Shown here: one piece after another, positions 34,114 to 43,010 of the stretch
How the letters are laid out: each line of letters begins with the position of its first letter
How positions within the stretch are numbered: position 1 is the first letter of the stretch
From: an uncultured Erysipelotrichaceae bacterium
Lineage (GTDB): Bacteria > Bacillota_I > Bacilli_A > Erysipelotrichales > Erysipelotrichaceae
Reading direction: 5' to 3'
Length of the DNA stretch: 53,125 nucleotides
Assembly: GCA_902775735.1 (NCBI GenBank)
Contig: CACYNH010000017.1
Coordinates: forward strand, 1-53,125
Position numbers and translations under genes: made by a program
The notes under the pieces: model-generated
What the model saw: the letters and a program-made list of their open reading frames with translations, nothing else
Database searches by the model: none
Told to the model about the DNA's origin: nothing

Positions 34114-35153
34114 TGCAGCTCCACGCTCACTTCCACGGTTTCCCCTTCGCGCAATACCTGCAGAACGGCGGTATCGCCGGGTTCATGCAGATAAAGCGAC
34201 GCCCGGAAGGATTTTTCATCGGCGATTTCCTCGCCGTCTATGCTCATAAGAATATCGCCGGGATAGAGAGCCTCTTCCGCGGCTGTATTCTCACCGACAT
34301 AGGTGACGAGAACGCCGCTCAGAACATCCAGACGGATATCCCGCTCGCTCTTTTCATACGCCAGCATGTCACCGATCGATCTGACCGTGATGCCCAGGGC
34401 GCCGCGCACGGCTTTTCCGTTTTCCATGAATTCATCAAACAGCAGACGCATTTCACTGACCGAAAGCGCGTAGGCCATTCTGTCGCCGGAAGCGGATCTG
34501 GAAACGCACATGCCGACCAGCTGGCCGCCGACGTTCATTAACGGACCGCCGAGCATTTCGGCAGTGACCGCCGTGTCAATTTCAATGATATCGGAAAACC
34601 AGGGACTGCCGGCAAGCAATCTTCTCTGTCCGGGTTTTGAGATGACGCCGAAGCTGACCGGCGCAGCGTTGGTGATGGGGGAACGGCCGCCCATGGCCGC
34701 CGCGTATTCGCCCTGGCGGAGCACTTCGCTTGATGCCTGGCGCATGACGGTCACTTCAAAGGGAGGCGTGACTTTTAACAAAGCCGCCGCCGACTCGCTG
34801 TCGCTTGCCACAATCTCTGCTTCCGCGCTGGCGGAGGAATCGAATGTCACCGTCAGGTCAGCGCCTTCAAAAATGATCTGGTCGCTGGTGAACACATAAA
34901 CCGCTTCCTCATCTTTGGCGTACAGGATGCCGCTGCATGTATGCTTGAGACCGGAAACAGTCGTGCTGACAGTCACGATTGAGCTTCTGACGTCATCCGC
35001 CATTTCGGAAAGATCGGTTGAATAGTCGACGACAACGTTCTCGGTCACATCGCCGGAATCGTCCCGGCGCGGTGTTTCGCTGAACAGCTTATAGGTGAGA
35101 ATGGCATTCCATGCCAATAAAACAGCAAACGCTGCCAGGATCCACTTTTTCAT
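34110..35153 (-). CDS. HtrA-like membrane protein with a dead protease domain and a PDZ domain
   Basis: It occupies the slot of htrA/htrC (yycK) in the wal region. 347 residues. An N-terminal anchor helix (about 4-24) is followed by a trypsin-like domain (about 48-240) and a C-terminal PDZ domain (about 250-347, with YPGDILMSIDGEEI). The three catalytic places are altered: Gln92 where NNHVV has His, Ala122 where DLAVLK has Asp, and Leu201 in EMLGGPL where GNSGGPL has Ser. It is therefore probably a non-proteolytic binding or scaffold protein. It overlaps walJ by 65 bp, but the start is supported by AAAGGA and the anchor helix. Confidence 0.88.
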   Translation of the reverse strand: MKKWILAAFAVLLAWNAILTYKLFSETPRRDDSGDVTENVVVDYSTDLSEMADDVRSSIVTVSTTVSGLKHTCSGILYAKDEEAVYVFTSDQIIFEGADLTVTFDSSASAEAEIVASDSESAAALLKVTPPFEVTVMRQASSEVLRQGEYAAAMGGRSPITNAAPVSFGVISKPGQRRLLAGSPWFSDIIEIDTAVTAEMLGGPLMNVGGQLVGMCVSRSASGDRMAYALSVSEMRLLFDEFMENGKAVRGALGITVRSIGDMLAYEKSERDIRLDVLSGVLVTYVGENTAAEEALYPGDILMSIDGEEIADEKSFRASLYLHEPGDTAVLQVLREGETVEVSVELQ

Positions 35154-35904
35154 TCCCCAGTCCTTTCCTGATCATTTCATACTGCCCCGCCGCCGAAAGA
35201 ATGAGTTCATCATTCATTCTGTCCGGACACTGTTCCAGAAGGATCCTGCGGTTTGTCTCAAGGGCAAGCTCACGGGTGTTGGCCTCCTGGGAAATATGGG
35301 CCAGAATGATCATTCTTGTCTTATCAGAAACAATCCTGCTCAGGACTTCAGCGCAGTCCTCATTGCATAAATGGCCCTGATCGCTGTAGATCCGCGCCTT
35401 GAGAAACTGCGGTCTTCTCGTCCTCATCAGCATCCCCACATCGTGGTTGGATTCCATGATGATATAGTCCGCCCCGGAAAGAAGCGGCAGGTAGTTTTCA
35501 TTGACATAGCCGGTATCGGTGATGTAGACCAGCTTTTCGATTCCGTCCTCAAACACATAGCCGGTGGTATCCGGCGCGTCATGCGAAAGCGCCAGCGGCG
35601 TGATTCTGAGGGTTTCGATAAAAAACGGCGTCATGGGTCTTACCCGGAATGTCTCCACCCCGTCGATTTCCACCGGTGAATAAACCGGCAGATCGGCGAA
35701 ATGGCGGATCTGGGAAATGTGGTCGCTGTGATCATGGGTGATCAGCAGGGCGTCGATTTCCTCACGGACAATCCCGGTCTCCTCCATGGATTTGAAAAGA
35801 TGCTTTTTTGTGGAGCCGCAGTCAATCATGATCACCGCGGTGCCGTCCCGCAATACAAAGCAGTTGCCTTTTGAGCCGGAGGCGTAAAGAGCGAATTCCA
35901 TCAT
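35089..35904 (-). CDS. walJ: WalJ/YycJ-type metallo-beta-lactamase-fold hydrolase
   Basis: A member of the YycJ group, linked in Firmicutes to coordination of cell division and DNA metabolism; some members are exonucleases. 271 residues. The metal site THDHSDH is complete and further ligands follow (SHDAPDT, SNHDVGML, and a histidine in LAHISQE). Its ATG overlaps the stop codon of the M23 gene. The 3' end overlaps the htrA-like gene by 65 bp in another frame. Confidence 0.93.
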   Translation of the reverse strand: MMEFALYASGSKGNCFVLRDGTAVIMIDCGSTKKHLFKSMEETGIVREEIDALLITHDHSDHISQIRHFADLPVYSPVEIDGVETFRVRPMTPFFIETLRITPLALSHDAPDTTGYVFEDGIEKLVYITDTGYVNENYLPLLSGADYIIMESNHDVGMLMRTRRPQFLKARIYSDQGHLCNEDCAEVLSRIVSDKTRMIILAHISQEANTRELALETNRRILLEQCPDRMNDELILSAAGQYEMIRKGLGNEKVDPGSVCCFIGMECHSHL

Positions 35905-37436
35905 CCTGCCGGTACCGCCTCGCAGCCCAGATACCCGTCACATGCGTCGAGCGGCTGCGTGAAATTGATGTCGCCGTCATTGAGAATCATGAAGTGCACA
36001 TGCGGACCCGAGGCCAGACCGGTCATGCCAATGTGGCCGATCACATCGCCCTTGCGGACAATGTCATCCACCTTGAGTTCACTCGGTTCATTCATGTGGC
36101 CGTAGTATGTCATTAAGCCGTTATTGTGGTTGATGATCACATAATAGCCGTTGATGAAGGTATAGCCGTTGACTTCCACCACACCCGTATCCGCCGCGTA
36201 GACATCGCCCCAGCGGTCATACTGGTTGATGAAGTCGGTGCCGTTATGGCCCCAGTAGCAGCCGATGCGGCAGGTGATCGCCGGGTTGTCGACCGGATAG
36301 CGCATATTGCCGGTACCGACATTTGGCTGCTGCATCGTGCCGACCGCGATCACTTCGCTCTGCGGCCTGGAGATTTCAACGCTGGATTTTTCAGTACCTG
36401 AAACCAGAACGCCGTTGATCCACTTTTCGGCATAAAGAACATTGCGTGAACCGTTGACGCCCTGCTGGCGCACTTCCGATTCACCGATGAGGATGTTTTC
36501 ATCCTCAACATATGTTGTTTCGTAGTAAATAGGAACCTGGCGCAGCGAATCCTTGGTCACCACAATATCGATCGGCGACTCAAAGTATGTGACGCAAAGC
36601 TCATCGCCCTCTTCAAGCGCCTGGTCAACCGAGCTGATCTTGTCGCGGTTGAGGTTCATGATCTGGGTCGCGGAAAGACCGTGGTTCTTCGCGCCGACAC
36701 CGGCGACGGTGTCGTACTTCTGGACTGTGTAGTATTCCTTTTCCGTTCCGGCGCCGTATTTGAGATATTCCATGATCTCCTCTTTTGTCTGCAGGATATC
36801 CTCCGGGGCCGCGTAATCGCGGGCAGTCGTGATCTTCTGGGTGATCGAGATGCCGGTATCCTGGGAGCCGAAGGAAGTCAGAGCGGGAATCGTGTCGCCG
36901 TTGCGGAAAGCGTTGAGCGAATGGATGTCTGTGAAGTTCAGGATATATTCGTTCATCGCCTCCTGGTAGAGACTGTCGCTGGTGCAGTAGATTCTTGAAT
37001 AAACCCCTTCCTCATCGGAAAAGGAAACAGCCGTGGCCTCCAGGGAGTACAGGGAGTTTTCATCAATGTAGTCGATGATCTGCTGATCGGCGTCGGTATA
37101 GGTGAAATAGCCGTCCTCGCTGGTCATGTAGAGATCCAGCGACAGGTAACATGCCGAATCCGGGAAATCTTCCTTATAGCGGGTTTTGTAGACATTCCTG
37201 AGATGTCTCATCAGCTTTCCCTTGTCCTGGATGATTCCGATCAGCTTTCCTTTCTGATAAACCGGATGGACGGTGACCGGCTGGCTCGTGGCTCTTAACG
37301 CCTTCTGGCCGAAAATGCCGACTGCAGTTGTTTCCGCGACGGGTGAAGTCGTCTGGCCGGATGCGAAACCGGGGGCGAAAAGCACGAGCAAAGCAGCACC
37401 CGCGAAGCATATAAGCGCTGTCAGGAATTTCTTCAT
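35901..37436 (-). CDS. Exported M23 peptidase with LysM and G5 domains
   Basis: A peptidoglycan hydrolase of the lysostaphin/LytM class. 511 residues. A signal peptide (about 1-26) is followed by a long N-terminal region, a LysM domain (about 240-290, YYTVQKYDTVAGVGAKNHGL), a G5 domain (about 295-375, DIVVTKDSLRQVPIYYETTY) and the M23 domain. The zinc ligands are in GHNGTD and GPHVHF, with the third histidine in TYYGHM, so it should be active. It lies 18 bp after dnaB, exactly where Bacillus has walRK and yycHI. Confidence 0.94.
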   Translation of the reverse strand: MKKFLTALICFAGAALLVLFAPGFASGQTTSPVAETTAVGIFGQKALRATSQPVTVHPVYQKGKLIGIIQDKGKLMRHLRNVYKTRYKEDFPDSACYLSLDLYMTSEDGYFTYTDADQQIIDYIDENSLYSLEATAVSFSDEEGVYSRIYCTSDSLYQEAMNEYILNFTDIHSLNAFRNGDTIPALTSFGSQDTGISITQKITTARDYAAPEDILQTKEEIMEYLKYGAGTEKEYYTVQKYDTVAGVGAKNHGLSATQIMNLNRDKISSVDQALEEGDELCVTYFESPIDIVVTKDSLRQVPIYYETTYVEDENILIGESEVRQQGVNGSRNVLYAEKWINGVLVSGTEKSSVEISRPQSEVIAVGTMQQPNVGTGNMRYPVDNPAITCRIGCYWGHNGTDFINQYDRWGDVYAADTGVVEVNGYTFINGYYVIINHNNGLMTYYGHMNEPSELKVDDIVRKGDVIGHIGMTGLASGPHVHFMILNDGDINFTQPLDACDGYLGCEAVPAG

Positions 37437-37454
37437 ACCTTCCGCTCCTTTCCG

Positions 37455-38801
37455 TTACTGGTCGTTTGAAATGTTATAGAGTGCGTTTGTGGCGCCTTCG
37501 AAGGCCAGATAGACTTTTCTGGTGGCGCCGTTTCTGTGTTTGGCAATATTGATCTCCAGCCGCTCGGTGCCTTCCTTCTGCGCCTGCTCACGCAGCGCTT
37601 CATCATAATAGGCTTCCCTGAACAGCATTAAGACGATATCGGCGTCCTGCTCGATGGCGCCTGATTCTCTCAGGTCGCTCAGCATCGGATGCTTGTTGTC
37701 GCGCTGTTCAACGGAACGGCTCAGCTGGGAAAGGGCGATGACGGGAACCTTTAATTCTCTTGCCAGACCCTTGAGGCTTCTTGAAATTTCAGAGACCTCC
37801 TGCTGTCTGTTTTCGCCGCGGTTATTTGAGCCGGTGATGAGCTGGATGTAGTCGATCAGGATCATGTTCAGACCGTGTTCGGCCTGCAGACGGCGGCACT
37901 TGGAGAAGATTTCCGGCACCTTGATGCCGGGCGTGTCGTCGATGTAGATATTGGCGAGCTTCAGCTCACCTGCCGCCTCGTTGAGACGGTTCCAGTCGGC
38001 GTCGGAAAGACGGCCGGTTCTGAGCTTGTCGCCTTCCAGATGGCTTTTGGCGCTGAGCAGACGCATCGCCAGCTGTTCCGCGCCCATTTCCAGCGAGAAG
38101 ATCGCGACCGATCCTTTGGGCTGATACTGGGCGACATTCATGGCCAGATTCAGCGCGACCGCGGTTTTTCCCATCGCCGGACGGGCAGCTAAGACAATCA
38201 GGTCTCCCTTCTGAAGACCGTGCAGTGTATGGTCAAAATCCGTAAAGCCGGTTTTCAAGCCGGTAATGTCCGACCTGTTGTCCGACATTTTCTGGATCAT
38301 GTCCAGGGTGGCAGCCATCAGTTCCGGTGAATTCTTGAACTCGCTGGTACGGCGGTTGCGGGAAACATCAAGCACTGACTTTTCGGCATGATCAAGGAAG
38401 TCATTGATGTCGGGCTGACCGCTGAAGCCGTCCTCGACAATTTCCTCCGCCGCCGCGATCATCTTCCGCATGATCGCCTTTTCATGGATCAGTGTGACAT
38501 AGCTTTTTGTATTGGCGCTGGTGACAGCCGCATCGGAAAGATCGGTCAGGTACTCAAGGCCGCCGCTCTTGTCGAGCAGGTCCATATCCTTGAGCCTGGT
38601 CATGACAGTCGTCAGATCGATCGGGGTTCCGGTTCTGTACAGGCTTTCACAGGCCTGGAAAATACGCCGGTTGGCGTCGACGAAAAAATCATCTTCACTG
38701 AGGCCCTCCTCCATCGCGGCTCTGGCGGAGGTGGGGTATACCATCATATTGCCGAGAAGCGCCGCTTCCGCTTCCGGAGCCGAAGGCAGGGTCCTTGGCA
38801 T
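37455..38801 (-). CDS. dnaB: Replicative DNA helicase DnaB/DnaC
   Basis: The hexameric helicase at the replication fork. 448 residues. The N-terminal domain (PSAPEAEAALLGNMM) is followed by a linker and the RecA-like domain with Walker A ARPAMGKTAVALN, Walker B region MILIDYIQLI and the arginine-finger-type block LSRSVEQRDNKHPMLSDLRESG. It starts 1 bp after the rplI stop. The gene pair rplI-dnaB is conserved in Firmicutes. Confidence 0.97.
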   Translation of the reverse strand: MPRTLPSAPEAEAALLGNMMVYPTSARAAMEEGLSEDDFFVDANRRIFQACESLYRTGTPIDLTTVMTRLKDMDLLDKSGGLEYLTDLSDAAVTSANTKSYVTLIHEKAIMRKMIAAAEEIVEDGFSGQPDINDFLDHAEKSVLDVSRNRRTSEFKNSPELMAATLDMIQKMSDNRSDITGLKTGFTDFDHTLHGLQKGDLIVLAARPAMGKTAVALNLAMNVAQYQPKGSVAIFSLEMGAEQLAMRLLSAKSHLEGDKLRTGRLSDADWNRLNEAAGELKLANIYIDDTPGIKVPEIFSKCRRLQAEHGLNMILIDYIQLITGSNNRGENRQQEVSEISRSLKGLARELKVPVIALSQLSRSVEQRDNKHPMLSDLRESGAIEQDADIVLMLFREAYYDEALREQAQKEGTERLEINIAKHRNGATRKVYLAFEGATNALYNISNDQ

Positions 38802-38802
38802 C

Positions 38803-39252
38803 TTACTGCTCGCTTCCGATCAGTCTGACCTTGATTGTACCGATCACGTTTTTATGCAGTTCGACTCTCACTTTGGTCACGCCGAGAGACTGTATGGGAG
38901 CTGTGTCGAGGATCTTTTTCTTGTCGATGGTGATCCCCTTCTTCAGAAGTTCCTGGGCGATCTGCTTTGTGGAAACAGAACCGAAAACCTTTCCCTCCAC
39001 GCCGGAGCGGACATGGAAATCAAGCGTCATGGAGTCCAGCTGACCTGCCACTTCACGGGCAGCTTCCTCACGCTTCTTTTCTTCCGCCGCCTCAATCTTC
39101 TTTTCTTCCCCCAGCACAGCCAGGCTCTTTTTTGTCTCGGCGACCGCCAGGCCTCTTGCGATCAGGAAATTTCTCGCGTATCCGTCGGAGACGTCGACGA
39201 TCTCGCCGCGCTTTCCGACTTTTTTGACATCCTGTTTAAGAATCACTTTCAT
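38803..39252 (-). CDS. rplI: Ribosomal protein L9
   Basis: A 50S protein with two globular domains joined by a long helix. 149 residues. The N-terminal domain starts MKVILKQDVKKVGKRGEIV and contains the family pattern VSDGYARNFLI. The long basic-acidic helix spans about 40-75, and the C-terminal domain follows. The start at 39252 follows AAGGAGG and overlaps the end of gdpP by 17 bp. Confidence 0.97.
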   Translation of the reverse strand: MKVILKQDVKKVGKRGEIVDVSDGYARNFLIARGLAVAETKKSLAVLGEEKKIEAAEEKKREEAAREVAGQLDSMTLDFHVRSGVEGKVFGSVSTKQIAQELLKKGITIDKKKILDTAPIQSLGVTKVRVELHKNVIGTIKVRLIGSEQ

Positions 39253-41206
39253 CTGTTGTTTCCTCCTTGAAATACCGGTCAATGCAGGTGAGAAGCTCAG
39301 CTCTTACCGCATCGACTGTTGTTTTTGGTTTCTGGACTGCCGCCGCCGTCATATGGCCGCCGCCGCCCATCATTTCCATAATCCGCTGGACGTTGATCCT
39401 GCCGGCGCTGCGGGCACTGATGCAGGTGTCGCTGCCGCTGAGGGCAATGACAAACGTCGCCTGGACGCCCTGGATGCCCATCAGACTGTCTGCCACCTGG
39501 CTCATCAGGGAACGGGTGATGTTTTTGTCCTTGATCGGGGCGATCACCACGCCGTTATCAAAGCGCTGGGCCGCAGCCATTGCCATCGACTTGAGCGTGA
39601 ACTCATCAAAGGTGTCGCGCAGCCAGTCGTAGGCAACCTGGGGATCCGCCCCGTATTTGCGCAGCACGGAAGCCGCGTCGTAGGTTCTCGAGCCGGTTCT
39701 GACACGCCATTTCTGGGTGTCGATGATCATGCCTGCCAGCATGAATGTGGCGTCGATATCCGAGATGTCGGTCCGCGCCGACATGTAGGGAATCATTTCC
39801 GTTAAAAGCTCACAGGTGCTGGAAGCTCCTGCTTCAATATAGATCAGCACCGGCTTGACGCCCATGTCGGTGGATCTTCTGTGGTGGTCGATGACGACGA
39901 CCTTCTTCGCCGCCTCAAGCACCTTGGCGCCGTTGGACTGTCTGACATTGTGGTGGTCGGTCATGATGACAAGGGAATTGTCCTTGAGCTGGTTGAGCGC
40001 TTCGCCTTCGGTGACGAAGTTCACTTCCTTCTTCAGGATTTCCTCATTGGCTTTCATGGCGCCGTCGAGTTTTTCCTCAATCCCGCCGGTGCGGGCAATG
40101 ATGCATACCTGCTTGTGCAGCGAGGTGCAGATCCGCGACAGGCAGATGGCCGAGCCGATGCAGTCGAAGTCGGCGTTCTTGTGGCCGCAGATAATGACAT
40201 TGCCGGACTGCTGGATCAGATCGCGCAGGGCGTGCGACATGACGCGCACACGCACGCGGCTTCTTTTTTCGGTCGCTTCCGAGGAGCCGCCGAAGTATTT
40301 GACCTCTTCGCCGACTTTCTGAACGGCAACCTGGTCGCCGCCTCTGGTCTGGGCCAGATCCATTAATCTTGAGACCATTTCATCCAGTTCAAAAAGATCG
40401 GATGTGCCTCTGGCAAAGGCCAGCGACAGGGTGATCGAAACATCCATCTTCTGGGCCGCTTTTCTGACCTTGGCAAGAATGGAGAAATGATCCGCCGCCA
40501 GATCCGCGAATGTTTTTTCATTCAGGACCAGCAGATACTTGTTGTGGTTGTTGAGCCGCTTGGCCAAAACGCCATGGCTGTTGCAGTACTCGACCAGCGG
40601 TGTTCTGACCGCTGTCGTGATGGCGCTGGTATCCGCTTCGTCGGCATACTGGACGCTCTCTTCGAAGTTGTCGAAGTTGGCCATGCCGATGACAAGGCTT
40701 TCCTCGGTGTATTTTTCACGGTAGGTGCTGAGTTCGGTGATATCGCGGAAGAAGATGATCTGCGAATCCTCCGAACGTCTGATTTCATAAATGCGCTCAT
40801 CCAGATGGACGGTGGCGGTGTCGCTGCGGCCGGCAATCAGGTCGTCGGCTTCCGGAATCCATGTCAGCAGTTTATGGCCGACCCGGTCGATTCCCCTGGT
40901 GGCGAACAGCTCACTCATCCAGGTGATGACATAGTCATCGTCATATATCAGCATCCCGATGCCGCCGGTCAGATAAGCCTGCCGGGCGGTGGAGCCGAGC
41001 ATCTGCCTGACGCCTGTCGACTGCTCTTCCGCCACATTTTCGAAGTGGTCGAAAATCAGCAGAGTTCCGGCGATCTCACAGACCAGAATCACACAGGCGG
41101 CCAGCACATTGTACTTTAAGACAAACCACAGGAATGCCAGAACCGCGGCCTGGACCAGTATCAGGATCAGAATCAGACGTTTTGTTTTGTCAAGCTTCTG
41201 ACGCAT
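39236..41206 (-). CDS. gdpP: GdpP, cyclic-di-AMP phosphodiesterase
   Basis: A membrane enzyme that degrades c-di-AMP, a second messenger for turgor, potassium and wall homeostasis. 656 residues. Two membrane helices (about 8-52) are followed by a PAS-like domain, a degenerate GGDEF domain (about 170-300) and a DHH-DHHA1 unit. The last has metal motifs CGHKNADFDCIGS, MTDHHNVRQ and VVVIDHHRRS and the C-terminal GGGGHMTAAA. All catalytic motifs are present. The start at 41206 follows AAGGAGG and overlaps yybS by 17 bp. Confidence 0.96.
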   Translation of the reverse strand: MRQKLDKTKRLILILILVQAAVLAFLWFVLKYNVLAACVILVCEIAGTLLIFDHFENVAEEQSTGVRQMLGSTARQAYLTGGIGMLIYDDDYVITWMSELFATRGIDRVGHKLLTWIPEADDLIAGRSDTATVHLDERIYEIRRSEDSQIIFFRDITELSTYREKYTEESLVIGMANFDNFEESVQYADEADTSAITTAVRTPLVEYCNSHGVLAKRLNNHNKYLLVLNEKTFADLAADHFSILAKVRKAAQKMDVSITLSLAFARGTSDLFELDEMVSRLMDLAQTRGGDQVAVQKVGEEVKYFGGSSEATEKRSRVRVRVMSHALRDLIQQSGNVIICGHKNADFDCIGSAICLSRICTSLHKQVCIIARTGGIEEKLDGAMKANEEILKKEVNFVTEGEALNQLKDNSLVIMTDHHNVRQSNGAKVLEAAKKVVVIDHHRRSTDMGVKPVLIYIEAGASSTCELLTEMIPYMSARTDISDIDATFMLAGMIIDTQKWRVRTGSRTYDAASVLRKYGADPQVAYDWLRDTFDEFTLKSMAMAAAQRFDNGVVIAPIKDKNITRSLMSQVADSLMGIQGVQATFVIALSGSDTCISARSAGRINVQRIMEMMGGGGHMTAAAVQKPKTTVDAVRAELLTCIDRYFKEETTDESDS

Positions 41207-42131
41207 AGTTTCCTCCTTTGCAGATGCGCTCATGGATGTCAGTGGTGATATACAGGAAGCCGGAAACCGCCAGAACCAGGCTGGCCATGAAAACCAGCAG
41301 GATGGAGATCAGGGCGATCCAGCGGGCTGCCCGCGGGAACATCCGCGGCGTCAGAATCAGAATGGAAATGAATCCGTAGACAACCAGGTACATCATGCCG
41401 GCAGTCCCCATTGCCTGCAGGGCTGTATTGACAGCTCCGGAGGAAAAGGGTTTTGCCATTGAGTAATAGTAGGCCATCATCATGGCCAGAGCAGCGTAAC
41501 CGCTCCATTTGGGCGGATAGTACTGATCAAGCGGCGTGGACGGGGGCAGCGGGAAGCGCATCCTCTTCAGCATCAGCCTCGCCATCATGTGGGTGATGAA
41601 GCCTTCCAGCACGCCGGTCATGACCGCTGAAATCACAAACAGTGTGCGCAGCGAGTTTTCGCTCAGGAATGTTTCCGGCAGCACTGCGCCGGTATCTTTT
41701 GTGATCATGCTGAGGATATTCTGATATTCACCGATTTCAGCGGTGATGTCATAGCCGAAGAAGGAGGCGAAAACCACCATCGCCAGCAGTTCGACAAGCC
41801 CCGCCAGAACAAGCGTCCGCAAAAGGATGCGCCTGCTTTCGGTTTTGTTATGGACGCCGGCGCCGTAAATTGTTCCGATCACACTTTCGCAGCCGACAAA
41901 AAACATGCTCTGGGGCGTTCCCAGAATAAACACCAGCACCAGCATCGCGGCTAAAACCGCGCCGCTGTTCTTAAGACCGTATTTTGCTGTATAAAAGACC
42001 ATCGGCAGCGGAAAAAGGAAGAGAGCCATCGATGAAATGGAGCCGGCCAGCTGTCTGTCCGCCAGCAGCACCGCTCCGATGATGGCGATCATCATCGCGC
42101 CGTCAGTTATTCTTCTGATATTCTGATTCAT
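41190..42131 (-). CDS. yybS: YybS-like DUF2232 membrane protein
   Basis: A polytopic membrane protein of 313 residues, with about seven to eight hydrophobic helices (for example MMIAIIGAVLLA, SMALFLFPLPMVFY, LAAMLVLVFILGT and YLVVYGFISILIL). The family is named for its place before gdpP; its function is unknown, though the fold resembles S-component-like proteins. First gene of the eight-gene operon. The start at 42131 (MNQNIRR) is chosen over one 21 bp earlier, but neither has a strong ribosome site. Confidence 0.85.
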   Translation of the reverse strand: MNQNIRRITDGAMMIAIIGAVLLADRQLAGSISSMALFLFPLPMVFYTAKYGLKNSGAVLAAMLVLVFILGTPQSMFFVGCESVIGTIYGAGVHNKTESRRILLRTLVLAGLVELLAMVVFASFFGYDITAEIGEYQNILSMITKDTGAVLPETFLSENSLRTLFVISAVMTGVLEGFITHMMARLMLKRMRFPLPPSTPLDQYYPPKWSGYAALAMMMAYYYSMAKPFSSGAVNTALQAMGTAGMMYLVVYGFISILILTPRMFPRAARWIALISILLVFMASLVLAVSGFLYITTDIHERICKGGNYASEA

Positions 42132-42180
42132 ATGTTTCTCTGAACCCGGCATGACAAAAAGATGCCCCGGGCATGTGTTG

Positions 42181-42189
42181 ATTATAGCA
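42181..42189 (-). promoter_or_regulatory. Extended -10 promoter of the yybS-to-rlmH operon
   Basis: The minus strand reads TGCTATAAT (42189-42181), an extended -10 element. The leader that follows holds a palindrome around CCCGGGG. This is the only good promoter candidate I see for the eight-gene operon. Confidence 0.65.
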
Positions 42190-42233
42190 TATCCGTCAAA
42201 AGGCAGCGCTAAATCAGCTGAGCTTTAAAAATC

Positions 42234-42262
42234 TTTACTTCCGTCCGCCGGACTGGTATAAC
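42234..42262 (+). promoter_or_regulatory. azlCD promoter
   Basis: -35 TTTACT (42234-42239), 17 bp, -10 TATAAC (42257-42262) with an upstream TG. The start site would fall near 42269, leaving only about 4 nt before the azlC ATG. Confidence 0.55.
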
Positions 42263-42272
42263 TGAAAACGAA

Positions 42273-43010
42273 ATGAAAGAAAAACAGAAAAACTTTACAG
42301 CCGGCGAGGCCTTCCGCCATGGCTTCCGCGACGGCATACCCATTGCGCTGGGGTACTTCGCGGTGTCGTTCTCGCTTGGCATTATTATGAAAAACATCGG
42401 CATGAGCCCGGGTCAGGGATTCCTGTTTTCCCTGCTTGATCTGGCTTCAGCAGGTGAATACGCGGTTCTGCAGGTCATCGCTGCCGACGCTCCATATATC
42501 GAAATGGTGATCGTTCTGATTGTGACCAACGCCCGCTACCTTTTAATGAGCACGGCCCTGAGTCAGAAGTTCTCACCGGGCACCCCGTTAGTCCACAGGT
42601 TCGGCGTCGGCTATGGCGTAACGGATGAACTGTTTGCGCTCGGCGTCAATTATGAAGGATGGCTGTCGCCATGGTATTACTATGGCGCCCTTGGCTTTTC
42701 CGCCTTCATGTGGGCACTCGGATCGGCCGGCGGCATCATTGCCGGCAACATCCTTCCCGAGCGTCTGGTCAGAGCGTTAAGCGTTGCCCTGTTCGGCATG
42801 TTCATCGCGATCATCATTCCGCCTGCCCGCAAAAACAGAGCGGTCGGCGCGGTTGTCGCCTGCGGATTCCTGCTCAGCTGGCTTTGCGAACTGTTTCCCC
42901 TGCTGCACATGAGCTCCGGCACAAAAACCATTGTCCTGACGGTTCTGATCGCCGGGGCCGCCTCTCTGATTCATCCGCACGAAGAAGAGGAGGAACACCA
43001 TGAAGCATAG
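42273..43010 (+). CDS. azlC: AzlC family branched-chain amino acid exporter, large subunit
   Basis: The large subunit of an AzlCD-type exporter (branched-chain amino acids or analogues). 245 residues. The family pattern FRHGFRDGIPIALGYFAVSFSLGI lies at the N-terminus, followed by about six membrane helices, LTDLASAGEY-like LLDLASAGEYA and NARYLLMSTALSQK. It ends in an acidic, His-rich tail (HPHEEEEEHHEA). No Shine-Dalgarno is seen, and the predicted transcript starts only a few bases before the ATG, so it may be nearly leaderless. It overlaps azlD by 11 bp. Confidence 0.93.
   Translation: MKEKQKNFTAGEAFRHGFRDGIPIALGYFAVSFSLGIIMKNIGMSPGQGFLFSLLDLASAGEYAVLQVIAADAPYIEMVIVLIVTNARYLLMSTALSQKFSPGTPLVHRFGVGYGVTDELFALGVNYEGWLSPWYYYGALGFSAFMWALGSAGGIIAGNILPERLVRALSVALFGMFIAIIIPPARKNRAVGAVVACGFLLSWLCELFPLLHMSSGTKTIVLTVLIAGAASLIHPHEEEEEHHEA

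Noticed and set aside
42132..42272. Possible riboswitch between yybS and azlC
   Set aside because: Only a short CCCGGGG palindrome and two promoters are visible; no known riboswitch core is seen.
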